Positions 8,285 to 18,331 are shown, numbered from the stretch's first letter. The stretch is DNA of 64,000 nt from Gallionella sp. (GCA_028687335.1 JAQUAI010000002.1:124001-188000), one strand, 5' to 3'. The notes: generated from the sequence alone by a model not told the origin. Program-made: numbers and translations.

Positions 8285-8827
8285 TTACTCGGGACGGGAG
8301 GGGGGTTTGCTCAGTTTGCGTTGCAAGGTGCGGCGGTGCATGTTTAACGCGCGTGCCGTGGCGGAGATATTGTTGTCGTTTTCGCGTAGTACGCGTTGAA
8401 TGTGTTCCCATTCCAGCGCGTCGATCTTGGTGGGCTGAACTTGAATCGGTTTGCTGGCATCGGCTGCATGCGCGAATGCAGCGACGATTTCGTCGGCATT
8501 GGCTGGTTTGGCGAGGTATTGGGTTGCGCCGAGTTTAATGGCCTCAACCGCAGTGGCGATACTGGCATAACCAGTGAGCATCACGATGCGAGTATTGGGG
8601 TCGAGTTCGTGCAAAGTGCGCACCAGTTCTAGGCCTGATGCACCGTCCATTTTCAGGTCGGCCACGGCATATTCCGGTGGGTTGGTTTTTGCGAGCGGAA
8701 TGGCGGTTTCTACACTGTGCGCGACGCTGACGCTGAAACCACGTCGTTCTAATGCTTTGCTCAGCACTGTGCAAAAAGTGATGTCATCATCGACCAGCAA
8801 TAAAGAAGGATTTTCGTTTTCGTTCAT
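8285..8827 (-). CDS. regA: RegA/PrrA/ActR-type redox response regulator
   Basis: A 180-aa two-domain regulator. The receiver has the acidic pocket LVDDD, phospho-acceptor Asp57 (YAVADLKMD) and Lys107. The C-terminal helix-turn-helix WEHIQRVLRENDNNISATARALNMHRRTLQRKL is the Fis-like domain typical of RegA, linked to the receiver by a short proline-containing stretch. The family controls respiration, cytochromes, and carbon and nitrogen fixation in response to redox. It overlaps regB by ATGA (8824-8827). Two RegA-type sites lie upstream of regB, suggesting autoregulation. Confidence 0.94.
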   Translation of the reverse strand: MNENENPSLLLVDDDITFCTVLSKALERRGFSVSVAHSVETAIPLAKTNPPEYAVADLKMDGASGLELVRTLHELDPNTRIVMLTGYASIATAVEAIKLGATQYLAKPANADEIVAAFAHAADASKPIQVQPTKIDALEWEHIQRVLRENDNNISATARALNMHRRTLQRKLSKPPSRPE

Positions 8828-10206
8828 GCAGTTCTCGTTAGGGGCAGAATAATTTCAGTAGTCGCACCGCCACCGTCGCGATTGGATAAGCGCACCGAGC
8901 CCCCCAATCGTTCGATTGTGGCATTTGCCAGCAGCAGACCAATACCGCGACCTTCCTGTTTTGTGGTGAAAAAGGCGGAGCCGGCGCGGGCTGCACTTTC
9001 CGCTGTCAGCCCAGCACCGTGATCGTGAATCTGCAAATGCCACACATCACTTTCACACCGCGAGTAAATATCAACCTTTTGCGGCGATGCATCGGCGGCA
9101 TTGTTTAGCAGATTCAGCAATGCGGCACGTAAGGAAGTGTCGATTGCGTAACGTGGTGCAGAGGCGGATGCCGAGGTGTGATAGTGATAATGAACAGTCG
9201 GGCGTAGCAACTGCCATTCGTTTAGCACGGCATGCAAAAACTCTTCGGTACTTTGTTCTTCGGGACTTTCTTGCGCGTGACTGAGCAGGCCACCCAGAAT
9301 GCGTTTGCAGTGGCGTACCTGATCGTCGAGGATGTTCAGATCGGCAACGGTTTCGGGATGCGCTGCAGCATCGTGGCGCATTTCGCCTATCAGCACTGCC
9401 AATGTCGATAGCGGCGTACCCAGTTCGTGGGCCGCACTGGCGGCCTGCGTGCCGAGAGCAACGATGCGTTCGTTGCGCAATGTTTCTTCCCGAGCGCGAT
9501 TCAGTTCGGCATCGCGCACTCGAACTGCGCGGGCCATTTCCACCACGAAATAAGCGACTACCACCGCGCTGATGAAAAATCCTAGCCACATTCCCAGCAC
9601 ATGCGTGTTGAAAGCATCGCTCAGAAAGTCGCTTACCGAATTGTTTACTTCCGGCTCTGTACGGCAGAAGTCGGCAACGGGAGGTTCGTCCATCGCGGCA
9701 TGATCGTGATGCTGGTGAGTGTCGCTGGCTAACGTGGCTGGCGGTGTGGCGTGATCGTGCCCAGTGCCGCTTGGTAGTGGTACGTACCACACCATCAGCA
9801 GGCTATAGCAGGCCAGCGTGAAGGCTGCCATTGCCCAAGTTAGGCGGCGCGATAGGGTAGCAGCGGCAATGACTAATGGAAGTAGGTAGAGCGAAACAAA
9901 CGGATTGGTAGAGCCACCGCCGAAATACAGCAGCACGCTTAATACAATCACATCCGCGCATAGCTGGCCGAATAACTCTTTCGGACTGACTGGATAATCG
10001 CGCGTCAGTCGCCAGCGGGTCCATGCATTAAGTGCTGCCGAACCGGCAACCGCTCCCAGCATGGGTGCCCAAGCAAGGTCTTGGCTGAGGAAGCGATACA
10101 CTAGCAATAGCGTGACACATTGCGCGGCAATAGCCGCGTTGCGCAGCCAAAATAGGCGGCGTAGCTGGGTATGGCCGGTTTGGGCGGCGAGCAGAGATTG
10201 ATTCAT
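8824..10206 (-). CDS. regB: RegB/PrrB/ActS-type redox sensor histidine kinase
   Basis: A 460-aa membrane kinase. About six membrane segments span residues 15-225. The quinone-binding heptapeptide GGSTNPF (97-103) is intact. The H-box AHELGTPLSTLAVL contains His260, and Cys300 in DDQVRHCKRILGG corresponds to the redox-active cysteine known from Rhodobacter RegB. An unusual feature is a His/Asp-rich loop at about 147-176 (GHDHAT, THQHHDHAAMDE) between membrane segments, predicted periplasmic. The kinase ATP-binding motifs (NAADAS, GAGLT, GRGIGLLLA) close the protein. Confidence 0.94.
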   Translation of the reverse strand: MNQSLLAAQTGHTQLRRLFWLRNAAIAAQCVTLLLVYRFLSQDLAWAPMLGAVAGSAALNAWTRWRLTRDYPVSPKELFGQLCADVIVLSVLLYFGGGSTNPFVSLYLLPLVIAAATLSRRLTWAMAAFTLACYSLLMVWYVPLPSGTGHDHATPPATLASDTHQHHDHAAMDEPPVADFCRTEPEVNNSVSDFLSDAFNTHVLGMWLGFFISAVVVAYFVVEMARAVRVRDAELNRAREETLRNERIVALGTQAASAAHELGTPLSTLAVLIGEMRHDAAAHPETVADLNILDDQVRHCKRILGGLLSHAQESPEEQSTEEFLHAVLNEWQLLRPTVHYHYHTSASASAPRYAIDTSLRAALLNLLNNAADASPQKVDIYSRCESDVWHLQIHDHGAGLTAESAARAGSAFFTTKQEGRGIGLLLANATIERLGGSVRLSNRDGGGATTEIILPLTRTA

Positions 10207-10242
10207 GGTTGTGATTCTACCGACTCAAGCTTGTATCGGGGG

Positions 10243-10259
10243 TGCGGCAAATCGCCGCA
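10243..10259. promoter_or_regulatory. RegA-type operator, site 1
   Basis: TGCGGCAAATCGCCGCA is a perfect inverted repeat with a 5-bp spacer and fits the GCGRC-N5-GNCGC pattern described for RegA/PrrA/RegR proteins. It lies 37-53 bp upstream of the regB start codon. Confidence 0.6.
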
Positions 10260-10262
10260 GGG

Positions 10263-10279
10263 TGCGGCAATATGTCGCA
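10263..10279. promoter_or_regulatory. RegA-type operator, site 2
   Basis: TGCGGCAATATGTCGCA repeats the pattern of site 1 exactly 20 bp away, i.e. two helical turns on the same DNA face. Two in-phase sites upstream of regB suggest cooperative binding of RegA dimers and autoregulation. They lie about 200 bp upstream of the divergent PCu(A)C gene and might also affect it. Confidence 0.6.
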
Positions 10280-10416
10280 TTCTCAAGTCATGGGTTATGG
10301 TGAATAATCATCTCGCCAAAAGACCTGCTCTGTATCTCTGTCATGTGCGACGAACCAGCGACGTTGCGCGTGTATTCTCCCTAGCGACCTCCCTTGGAAA
10401 TACGGGGTGGGCTCTT

Positions 10417-10447
10417 TTGGTGTAGTACTGGCTTGTAGCTCTATAAT
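10417..10447 (+). promoter_or_regulatory. Probable sigma-70 promoter of the PCu(A)C gene
   Basis: A perfect -10 TATAAT at 10442-10447 lies 33 bp before the start codon. A weak -35 TTGGTG (10417-10422) is at 19-bp spacing. Confidence 0.45.
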
Positions 10448-10479
10448 CGCTCCCCAACTTTATACATCGGATTGCATAC

Positions 10480-10959
10480 ATGAAAAAAGTCACCCAGATA
10501 CTAGGCACTGCCGCACTGATGTTTGCCTTCACTTGCGCACAGGCCGATGATGTCACCGTACAAAATGCATGGTCACGCGCTACTGCACCTGGGCAGAATG
10601 CCGCGATGGCAGACATGACAATCACCAGTCAGCAGAGCGCCGTACTGAGCGGGTTTGCTTGCAAAGTATGTGCTGTCGCTGAGTTACACAGCATGACGCA
10701 CGAAAATGGCGTGATGAAAATGCGCGAAGTGAAATCCATCGAACTGCCTGCAGGTAAAGCTGTAAACCTAGCCGAGGGCGGTTATCACCTTATGTTATTG
10801 GGTTTGAAAAAGCCGTTGCAAGCGGGTGAAAACGTGCCGCTGACATTGAATATCACCACGGGTAAAAAGACCCGTAAGATCGACGTTCAAGTGGAAATTA
10901 GACCGCTGGTCGACGTGCAGTCGCAAGCTGGTCATGCGGGGCATATGCATCACCACTAA
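10480..10959 (+). CDS. PCu(A)C-type periplasmic copper chaperone
   Basis: A 159-aa exported protein (signal peptide to about residue 22, ending AQA) of the PCu(A)C/DUF461 family, which delivers Cu(I) to the CuA or CuB site of cytochrome oxidases. The copper-binding block is seen as ELHSMTHENGVMKM followed by GGYHLML. A CKVC pair precedes it and a His/Met-rich tail (GHAGHMHHH) closes it, both extra potential ligands. Divergent from regBA and followed by a strong terminator, so it is monocistronic. Confidence 0.9.
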   Translation: MKKVTQILGTAALMFAFTCAQADDVTVQNAWSRATAPGQNAAMADMTITSQQSAVLSGFACKVCAVAELHSMTHENGVMKMREVKSIELPAGKAVNLAEGGYHLMLLGLKKPLQAGENVPLTLNITTGKKTRKIDVQVEIRPLVDVQSQAGHAGHMHHH

Positions 10960-10980
10960 AATACGAAACAAATGACGGAT

Positions 10981-11009
10981 AAACGGGCGGCCTAGTGCCG
11001 CCCGTTTTT
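10981..11009 (+). terminator. Intrinsic terminator after the copper chaperone gene
   Basis: An 11-bp stem AAACGGGCGGC / GCCGCCCGTTT with a CTAGT loop and T run. The same 11-bp arms, with a different 5-nt loop, recur at 14245-14279 after the chemoreceptor operon. Confidence 0.9.
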
Positions 11010-11155
11010 ATTTCACGATGAGAGTCTGTGCTTGACTTACGGCACTCGGGTCGAGTGACTCGTGCGATAAAAAGTTGCCAATTTTTTTCAAAAGATGTTT
11101 TTTACTATACCCAGATAAGTAACTATCAATATATAAATCAATTTGTTATAAAAAA

Positions 11156-11178
11156 ATGCATATGTATTCTGGTCTATA
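11156..11178 (+). promoter_or_regulatory. Copy 2 of the 23-bp palindromic motif, upstream of the chemoreceptor operon
   Basis: ATGCATATGTAT followed by TCTGGTCTATA, 19 of 23 positions identical to the copy at 5881-5903. A weak -10-like hexamer TAATCT (11200-11205) lies after the same 21-bp gap as in the other two copies. The region 10960-11336 otherwise contains only the terminator at 10981, AT-rich sequence and the leader repeat at 11242. Confidence 0.6.
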
Positions 11179-11241
11179 CATTTTTTGCTTTTAGTCGATT
11201 AATCTCACATCCTCAGAGTGGGTATGAAATTCGGTTGAAAG

Positions 11242-11283
11242 AGCTGTCTCAGCACGGATCATTTAGTGACGATGCCTGAGTTA
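11242..11283 (+). repeat. Leader repeat A of the chemoreceptor operon
   Basis: A 42-bp stretch beginning AGCTGTCTCAGC and ending GATGCCTGAGTTA, located 54 bp before the first receptor gene. It matches repeat B (12994-13035) before the second receptor gene at 32 of 42 positions. The GCTG/CAGC arms with a TCT loop could form a small hairpin. Position in the 5' leader suggests a post-transcriptional role, which is inference. Confidence 0.5.
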
Positions 11284-11336
11284 TCCGAAGAATACTGCTC
11301 GTGCCTAAACGGCAAATCTTCAGACAAGGAGAAATC

Positions 11337-12983
11337 ATGGACTGGATAATCAAAATCCCGAGCTTAAGAATCAAGCTGCTTTTGATTGCAGGAACCGGAA
11401 CCGCCTTTTTGCTATCCGCTGCATTGTTTGGTTTGTGGCTTTCATGGAATAGCCTGAGTTACTTCGAAAATGACGTACTTAAGAGCGTCGCTAGTGAACG
11501 GCAAATTCTCATCGTACAAAACGATTTCAAGAAGCAGGTACAGGAATGGAAAAATGTTCTGCTGCGCGGCAAAGATCCTGTCGCACTTGAGAAATATTGG
11601 AAAGAATTTCAAAGTGACGAGCGTAAAGTTCAGGAAAGTACGCGCTTGTTGCAAGCAAACTTGGCCGATGCCAAAGCGGCGGAGATGGTCGGGCAGTTTT
11701 TGCTGGCTCACCAAACAATGGGTGAGAACTATCGCAAAGGTTTGCGTGATTTTGAGGCGAGTGGCTGGGATAGTAAGGTTGGAGATAGCGCGGTAAAAGG
11801 GATGGATCGCGCGCCAACCGAGTTACTGACGAAGGCGGCTGAGCATCTCAATATCTCGCGCCAGCAAACGACTGAGCGAGTTATTGCCGAGGGGCATCAG
11901 GGTGCTTATCTGAGTCTTTCTATCATTGCTGTCGTGATTATGCTCACTGCGGGTACGTTTTTCTGGATGATTCATGTAGGGATCATTACTCCGGCGAATA
12001 GGCTCATGCAAGATATCTCGCAAATTGCTCAGGGCGATTTTTCAAATCCTGTGGGCAAGTCAACTGACGATGAAATGGGCAAGATTGCTCATCATGTAGA
12101 GCAGCTTAGACTTGAGTTGGGTAAGGTTATCGACGAGATCGGTCATACCAGTACGCAAGTGGCAGACGCGGCCTTGCACCTTGCCAATGCGGCCGAGCAG
12201 GTTTCTGCGAGCTCGCACCATCAGCATGAAGCTACATCGAGTACCGCTGCCGATGTGCAACAGATGGCAGTCAGTATCTCTTCCGTCTCCGAACATGCAG
12301 GGGTGGTTAAGCAAATATCCGAAGACCATCAGATGCATTCTGAAGGCGGTCGCCACAGCATGGCGGCATTGAAAAATGAAATCAACGCGGTCGAAATTAC
12401 AGTCAGAAATATTGCCGTATCAATTGAGCAATTCATTAAGAGTACTCAGGCCATTACGGCGATGACTAATCAAGTCAAAGGGTTGGCCGATCAAACCAAT
12501 TTACTTGCCCTGAATGCTGCGATTGAGGCTGCTCGTGCAGGCGAACAGGGGCGGGGATTTGCCGTGGTCGCGGACGAGGTACGCAAGCTTGCGGAAAAAT
12601 CTGCACAATCGGCCAATGAGATCGAAGTCATTACCAATGACCTCAATCAGCAATCCGTTGCCGTGGACGATGCTGTCAAAAAAGGGCTGGAGTCATTACT
12701 CAATAGTCACACTTGCCTTGATGATGCAATCTCCACGCTGGGCCAAGCTGCACAGTCTGCAACCCAAGCGGCTCATGGCGTGAGGGGAATCGAGTCTTCG
12801 GTCAAGGAACAACTTGTTGCGAGTGACGATATCGCACGAAATGTTGAAGAAATTGCAAAAATGACAGAAGAGCACAAAGCTGTCGCAGCCGAAACGGCCA
12901 GGTCAGCCAACACATTGCAGGAACTAGCTTCTTCCATGAAGTTGAGTATCAGTAAATTTAAAACGGCTGCGGTTGCGGCCTGA
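11337..12983 (+). CDS. Methyl-accepting chemotaxis protein, transmembrane
   Basis: A 548-aa chemoreceptor. Order: membrane helix about 12-36, a helical periplasmic sensor (about 37-190, with [15 protein letters not shown] and repeated coiled segments, four-helix-bundle type), second membrane helix about 191-214, HAMP ([22 protein letters not shown]), then the signalling hairpin [25 protein letters not shown] start at ATG 11337 because AAGGAG is well spaced before it; an upstream GTG at 11301 would put 12 polar residues before the membrane helix. It is followed by a soluble CZB-containing receptor. Confidence 0.93.
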   Translation: MDWIIKIPSLRIKLLLIAGTGTAFLLSAALFGLWLSWNSLSYFENDVLKSVASERQILIVQNDFKKQVQEWKNVLLRGKDPVALEKYWKEFQSDERKVQESTRLLQANLADAKAAEMVGQFLLAHQTMGENYRKGLRDFEASGWDSKVGDSAVKGMDRAPTELLTKAAEHLNISRQQTTERVIAEGHQGAYLSLSIIAVVIMLTAGTFFWMIHVGIITPANRLMQDISQIAQGDFSNPVGKSTDDEMGKIAHHVEQLRLELGKVIDEIGHTSTQVADAALHLANAAEQVSASSHHQHEATSSTAADVQQMAVSISSVSEHAGVVKQISEDHQMHSEGGRHSMAALKNEINAVEITVRNIAVSIEQFIKSTQAITAMTNQVKGLADQTNLLALNAAIEAARAGEQGRGFAVVADEVRKLAEKSAQSANEIEVITNDLNQQSVAVDDAVKKGLESLLNSHTCLDDAISTLGQAAQSATQAAHGVRGIESSVKEQLVASDDIARNVEEIAKMTEEHKAVAAETARSANTLQELASSMKLSISKFKTAAVAA

Positions 12984-12993
12984 CAGTTGAGTG

Positions 12994-13035
12994 GGCTGTC
13001 TCAGCGCGAATCTATTGCCGATGATGCCCGAGTTA
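12994..13035 (+). repeat. Leader repeat B of the chemoreceptor operon
   Basis: A 42-bp copy of leader repeat A, 39 bp before the second receptor gene. It keeps the core GCTGTCTCAGC and the end GATGCC-GAGTTA. The spacing to the start codon is similar in both genes, so the repeat may have been copied with the gene or may be a shared binding site. Confidence 0.5.
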
Positions 13036-13073
13036 ATGCAGTTATCTGACAACACTAAAGAGGAGTGACGGAT

Positions 13074-14222
13074 ATGTTTTCAATCGGAAATCATCGTGAA
13101 GTAGAAACGCTCAAGGTAAAGTTGCGCGACTTTGAGCAGTTGTTGCAAGAGCGCGAGAGTAGCGTGCTGTCACTCGAACAGGAGCGAGAGTTGATCGTCT
13201 CGCAATTCAACCGTTCGTCCGAAATGGCCGGTATGCAAGGGGAGTTGTTTCAGCATATGAATTCGTATGCGGAATCGACCAAAGAAGTGCAGACTTCGCT
13301 TGCTACATTGGCGCAGACAATGAAGCACGAACATGATCAGATTGCGGAAACCACTGGCGAGTTGGGAACCAATCTGGTTGCGGTGGAGCGCATCTCGACG
13401 AACCTGGAGCAGATGGCCAACAAAACGACGGAAATTGCCGTGAGTGTCGATCATTTAAATGAACGCACCAGTCAAATCGGCGGCATCGTCAAATTGATCA
13501 AGGAAATTGCCGACCAAACTAATCTACTTGCGCTAAATGCCGCTATCGAGGCGGCGCGTGCGGGTGAGCAGGGGCGTGGTTTCGCGGTTGTCGCGGACGA
13601 GGTGCGCAAATTGGCCGAGCGCACATCGATTGCTACAAGTGAAATTGGGCAATTGGTCGGTGCGATTCAAAAAGAGGCTGCCGAGGTCAAGGCGATGGTG
13701 TCGGTCAGTCCGCAACAGGCAACGAACTTCCATAAAGATGGGCAGCAGGCGGCCAATAATATGCGGCATATGATGGAGGTCGCCGTGCAAATGAGGAGCA
13801 CGATAGGCGTATCCGCCCTGCGTACTTTTATTGAAATCGCCAAGGTTGATCATCTGGTTTATAAGTTCGAGATATACAAGGTGTTCCTCGGCATTTCAGG
13901 CAAAAAACCGGAAGAGTTTTCCAGTCATCACGGATGTCGTTTGGGTAAATGGTATTACGAGGGTGAGGGAAAACTTTGTTTTTCCCATTTGCGCGGTTAT
14001 CGCGAGATGGAAACCCCGCACCAGCAGTTCCATGAGCGCGGCGTGGCGGCTGTCACGGCTTTTTTCAATGGCGATTACAGAAAAGGCTTGGCAGCTATCT
14101 CGGATATGGAGAAATTCAGCTTCCATGTGCTTGAGGCGTTGGAGGTTATCGCGGAAAGCGGTTCGGAAACTGTATCGGCAGCGGATTACAAAGGTTGTCG
14201 GGAGCGTCCGCAACACCACTAA
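13074..14222 (+). CDS. Soluble chemoreceptor with C-terminal CZB zinc-binding domain
   Basis: A 382-aa cytoplasmic receptor without membrane helices. An N-terminal coiled coil (1-60) leads to the signalling hairpin [29 protein letters not shown] (about 143-170). A CZB domain follows at about 250-335 with His260, Cys288 ([10 protein letters not shown]), His316 and His320 as zinc ligands. The start at ATG 13074 has GAGGAG eight bases upstream; a GTG at 13065 sits too close to it. Relatives sense zinc or hypochlorite. It probably forms an operon with the transmembrane receptor, 90 bp upstream. Confidence 0.92.
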   Translation: MFSIGNHREVETLKVKLRDFEQLLQERESSVLSLEQERELIVSQFNRSSEMAGMQGELFQHMNSYAESTKEVQTSLATLAQTMKHEHDQIAETTGELGTNLVAVERISTNLEQMANKTTEIAVSVDHLNERTSQIGGIVKLIKEIADQTNLLALNAAIEAARAGEQGRGFAVVADEVRKLAERTSIATSEIGQLVGAIQKEAAEVKAMVSVSPQQATNFHKDGQQAANNMRHMMEVAVQMRSTIGVSALRTFIEIAKVDHLVYKFEIYKVFLGISGKKPEEFSSHHGCRLGKWYYEGEGKLCFSHLRGYREMETPHQQFHERGVAAVTAFFNGDYRKGLAAISDMEKFSFHVLEALEVIAESGSETVSAADYKGCRERPQHH

Positions 14223-14244
14223 GTGTGAGCGCAGACTACTCGCG

Positions 14245-15201
<957 letters not shown>

Positions 15202-15278
15202 GCGCGCGATTCGTTGCGCGATACCTTGGTGGCATCGGCGGATAAATCTGCTGCTTGTGGGATGGTGATGGAGTGTCG

Positions 15279-15911
15279 ATGAGCAAGGTGTGGATTTTTG
15301 ATTTGGACAACACGCTACACAACGCGACACCGCATATTTTTCCGCACATTAATCGCAGCATGACAGCGTATTTGCAGCAACATCTGCAATTGGACGAGGC
15401 GGCGGCGAATGAGTTGCGTATGCATTACTGGCAGCGCTACGGTGCCACGATGAGCGGACTGATGCGCCATCACGGAACCAAGCCAGCGCACTTTCTGTGG
15501 CACACGCACCAGTTTCCCGAGTTGCACAAGATGGTGTTGCGCGAGCCGCGTTTGCGCCATGTGTTGCGAGCACTGCCGGGCAAGAAGGTGGTATTTACCA
15601 ATGCACCTTTGCACTATGCCGTGGCGGTGTTGCGATTGCTGCGTATCGACGGCTTATTCGACGAAGTGGTGGCGGTGGAGCAGACTCGCTTTCGCCCTAA
15701 GCCGGATGTGTTCGGATTTATGCGCATATTGCGTCGTCATCGCGTTACGGCTGCGCAATGTGTGATGGTGGAAGATAGCGTGGAAAACTTGCATGCGGCA
15801 AAGCGTTTGGGAATGAAAACGGTGTGGGTTAGCGATTCAACAAAGCATCCGCCCTGTGTGGATGTGAAGATCAAAGATGTGATGCAGTTGTTGCGGTCAC
15901 ACAGACAATAA
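15279..15911 (+). CDS. HAD-superfamily pyrimidine 5'-nucleotidase-like phosphatase
   Basis: A 210-aa HAD hydrolase. Motif I FDLDNTLHNA (nucleophile and acid/base aspartates), motif II VVFTNAP, a lysine in RPKPDVFGF and motif III MVEDSVENLHAAKRLG are all present. The spacing and the N-terminal helical cap match the SDT1-like pyrimidine 5'-nucleotidase group, which dephosphorylates UMP/CMP and damaged nucleotides. The start is ATG 15279, with GGAG five bases before. It is 12 bp from slmA, an order seen in other betaproteobacteria. Confidence 0.88.
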   Translation: MSKVWIFDLDNTLHNATPHIFPHINRSMTAYLQQHLQLDEAAANELRMHYWQRYGATMSGLMRHHGTKPAHFLWHTHQFPELHKMVLREPRLRHVLRALPGKKVVFTNAPLHYAVAVLRLLRIDGLFDEVVAVEQTRFRPKPDVFGFMRILRRHRVTAAQCVMVEDSVENLHAAKRLGMKTVWVSDSTKHPPCVDVKIKDVMQLLRSHRQ

Positions 15912-15922
15912 ACGAGGTGAAT

Positions 15923-16501
15923 ATGGCAGCGAAACCTGGCGAACGAAAATTACAAATCTTGCAAACCGTGGCAAGCATGCTGGAGCAACCTAAGGGTGAA
16001 AAAATCACCACGGCTGCGCTGGCAGCCAAGCTGGAGCTTTCCGAGGCGGCGCTATATCGTCACTTCGCCAGTAAAGCGCAGATGTTCGAGGGTTTGATCG
16101 AATTTATTGAGCAGTCGGTGTTTGGCCTGATCAATAAAATCACTCAGGAAGAAAAAAGCGGCCTGCAACAGATCGATGCGGTCGTTTCGTTGCTGCTTGG
16201 TTTTGCGCAAAAAAATCGCGGGATGACGCGTGTGCTTACTGGTGATGCGCTGGTGAATGAGGATGAGCGTTTGCAGCAGCGCATCAACCAGATACTCGAC
16301 CGCATCGAAGCTACATTAAAGCAATCGTTGCGTATTGCCGCGACGCAGGGCGAGATGGGTGAGGCGGTGGATGTCAGTGCGCATGCGAATTTGCTGCTGT
16401 GCTATGTGTTGGGACGCTGGCAGCAATTTTCCAAGAGCGGCTTTACGCGCGATCCGTTGGTTGGTTGGCCAGTGCAGCGGGCAATTTTGCTGGGTAAATG
16501 A
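15923..16501 (+). CDS. slmA: Nucleoid occlusion factor SlmA (TetR family)
   Basis: A 192-aa TetR-type protein that binds chromosomal sites and blocks FtsZ ring assembly over the nucleoid. The N-terminal helix-turn-helix is seen as ITTAALAAKLELSEAALYRHFASKAQMFEGLI, characteristic of SlmA, and the rest is the helical FtsZ-interacting body. GAGG lies five bases before ATG 15923. Confidence 0.93.
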   Translation: MAAKPGERKLQILQTVASMLEQPKGEKITTAALAAKLELSEAALYRHFASKAQMFEGLIEFIEQSVFGLINKITQEEKSGLQQIDAVVSLLLGFAQKNRGMTRVLTGDALVNEDERLQQRINQILDRIEATLKQSLRIAATQGEMGEAVDVSAHANLLLCYVLGRWQQFSKSGFTRDPLVGWPVQRAILLGK

Positions 16502-16513
16502 TAGGAGACTTGA

Positions 16514-17626
16514 GTGATTCTGATCCTGGGTTCCAACGTCGATGAGCAATCGGCTGAATACAAACAACTACTGGTGCATTTGGCAACGCTGCAAGGTATT
16601 CAAACGCGGGTGCATATCGAGCGCGGCAGCGAGCAAAGCCTGACCGAAATATATCTCATCGGAAATACCAAGGCGCTTGATCTGGCGGATATGCAGACCT
16701 TGCCCTGCGTCGAGCGGGTGGTGCGTGTGTCGGAAGAATATCGCGTACTCGGACGGCACAAAGACGAGCAGCGCGAGACACATTTCGAATACAACGGTGT
16801 GCGCTTCGGTCAGGATACACTGCATGTGTTTGCCGGATTGTGCGCGGTGGACAACCGCGAGCATGTCGAGATCATGATGAAAGCGGTGCGCGATAGCGGT
16901 CAGGTTTGCACGCGCATGGGAGCATATAAACCACGCACCAGCCCGTATGCTTTTCAGGGGCACGGTAAAAACTGTCTGCCTTATGTGTTCGAGCTGGCGG
17001 GCAAGTACGACATCAAAGTCATCGCGATGGAGATCACGCACGAATCGCATCTGAATGAAATTCTTGAGGCCTTGCACCAAACCGGCAATCCGACTGGCGT
17101 GATGCTGCAAATTGGCACGCGTAACACGCAAAATTTCGAACTGCTGAAGATTGTTGGCCGCCAGACCGAGATGCCCATCCTGCTGAAACGCGGTTTCGGT
17201 ATCACCTTGGACGAGTCGCTAAATGCGGCGGAATACTTGGCCTCGGAAGGCAACCGCAAAGTTATCTTCGGCTTGCGCGGCATGAAGACCAATATGGGCG
17301 ACCCGCATCGCAACTTCATCGACTTCGCCCATGTGCCGGTGGTCAAGCGGCTGACGCGTATGCCGGTGTGTATTGATCCCTCGCACTCGGTGGGTTCGCG
17401 TGCAACCGATCCCGATGGCATTCTCGACATGATGCACGTCACCGCACAGGGTGTGCTGGCTGGGGCGAATATGGTGCTGGTCGATTTCCATCCGCAGCCG
17501 CCCAAGGCGTTGGTGGACGGGCCGCAAGCGATGCTATTAAGTGAGTTGCCGTATTTCCTCGAAGACGTGCAGATCGCGCGCGAGGCGTATCTCAAACGCG
17601 TTGCTTTGCGTCGTTGTCAGGGCTGA
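16514..17626 (+). CDS. aroF: 3-deoxy-7-phosphoheptulonate (DAHP) synthase, type I-beta
   Basis: A 370-aa enzyme condensing phosphoenolpyruvate and erythrose 4-phosphate at the entry of the shikimate pathway. It starts with a ferredoxin-like N-terminal regulatory domain (about 1-75), then the TIM barrel with GAYKPRTSPYAFQGHG, LLKRGFGITLDE, GLRGMKTN and the metal/substrate motif CIDPSHSVGSR. This is the I-beta (Bacillus/KDO8P-related) type rather than E. coli AroG. The start is GTG at 16514 with AGGAG upstream. aroC lies at 32.9 kb. Confidence 0.93.
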   Translation: MILILGSNVDEQSAEYKQLLVHLATLQGIQTRVHIERGSEQSLTEIYLIGNTKALDLADMQTLPCVERVVRVSEEYRVLGRHKDEQRETHFEYNGVRFGQDTLHVFAGLCAVDNREHVEIMMKAVRDSGQVCTRMGAYKPRTSPYAFQGHGKNCLPYVFELAGKYDIKVIAMEITHESHLNEILEALHQTGNPTGVMLQIGTRNTQNFELLKIVGRQTEMPILLKRGFGITLDESLNAAEYLASEGNRKVIFGLRGMKTNMGDPHRNFIDFAHVPVVKRLTRMPVCIDPSHSVGSRATDPDGILDMMHVTAQGVLAGANMVLVDFHPQPPKALVDGPQAMLLSELPYFLEDVQIAREAYLKRVALRRCQG

Positions 17627-17629
17627 GTC

Positions 17630-18331
17630 ATGACGCGTAAGAAAAAATTATTGATCTGGGTCGCCTTGCTGGCTGTTTCGCTGGTTGCTGCGGTGATGAT
17701 TCTGCAAAACCCGCTGGGAAAATTGGCCAAGCTGGCAATCGAGGAATTCGGTCCAACGCTGACGCAGAGCAAAGTGACCGTTGGCAAGGTGAAAATTTCG
17801 GCGGCGGACGGGCATGGTCGCATCACCAATCTGTTTGTCGGTAATCCCAAAGGCTTTAAGACCGACTATGCGCTGAAGGCGGGTTTGATCGACGTTGTTA
17901 TCGAGCCAGCAAGTGTCACTGAAGACGTGTTGGTAATACCCAGTATCGTGATTGATGCGCCGCAAATTACTTACGAGAAAAATGGCGACCTGAGTAATTT
18001 CGACGCGATTCAGCGCAACGTTGAAAAGGCGGTCGGCGCGAGCAAAAGTGATAGCGATCAGAGCAGTAAGAAAATGATTATCGGCAGCTTCGTGATTCGC
18101 AATGCGCAGGTGAGTTATCACGGCATGCTTGACCTGACCTTACCCGACATTGAGTTGCACAACATCGGCAAGAAAAATGGTGGCGCAACTTCGGCTCAGG
18201 TGGTTAAAGCGATTGTGACGGAGTTGAATAACAAGTTGATGCTAGCGGTTGCCAAGGCCGCCATCATTGGCGGTGTAGGCGGCGTTGCAGTTGGCGCGGG
18301 TGCGTTGATTAAAGGCTTGCTTGGTAATTAA
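17630..18331 (+). CDS. AsmA-like small envelope protein, function unknown
   Basis: A 233-aa protein with an N-terminal membrane anchor (KKKLLIWVALLAVSLVAAVMIL). It has segments such as GRITNLFVGNPKGFKTDYALKAGLIDVVIEP, VIPSIVIDAPQITYEKNGDLSNFDAIQRN and VSYHGMLDLTLPDIELHNIG. These repeated beta-strand patterns resemble the C-terminal part of AsmA/DUF748 proteins, which act at the envelope. It ends in a hydrophobic glycine-rich stretch (IIGGVGGVAVGAGALIKGLLG). It starts 4 bp after the DAHP synthase stop, so it is probably co-transcribed. The exact role is unknown. Confidence 0.75.
   Translation: MTRKKKLLIWVALLAVSLVAAVMILQNPLGKLAKLAIEEFGPTLTQSKVTVGKVKISAADGHGRITNLFVGNPKGFKTDYALKAGLIDVVIEPASVTEDVLVIPSIVIDAPQITYEKNGDLSNFDAIQRNVEKAVGASKSDSDQSSKKMIIGSFVIRNAQVSYHGMLDLTLPDIELHNIGKKNGGATSAQVVKAIVTELNNKLMLAVAKAAIIGGVGGVAVGAGALIKGLLGN

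Noticed and set aside
9071..9790. 239-codon frame on the minus strand inside regB
   Set aside because: Arginine- and serine-rich out-of-frame reading of a high-confidence kinase gene with no domain or ribosome binding site.
13011..13026. GCCGATGA in leader repeat B resembling a sigma-28 -10 box for the second chemoreceptor
   Set aside because: No TAAA-type -35 at the required spacing, and the equivalent position of leader repeat A does not keep the box.
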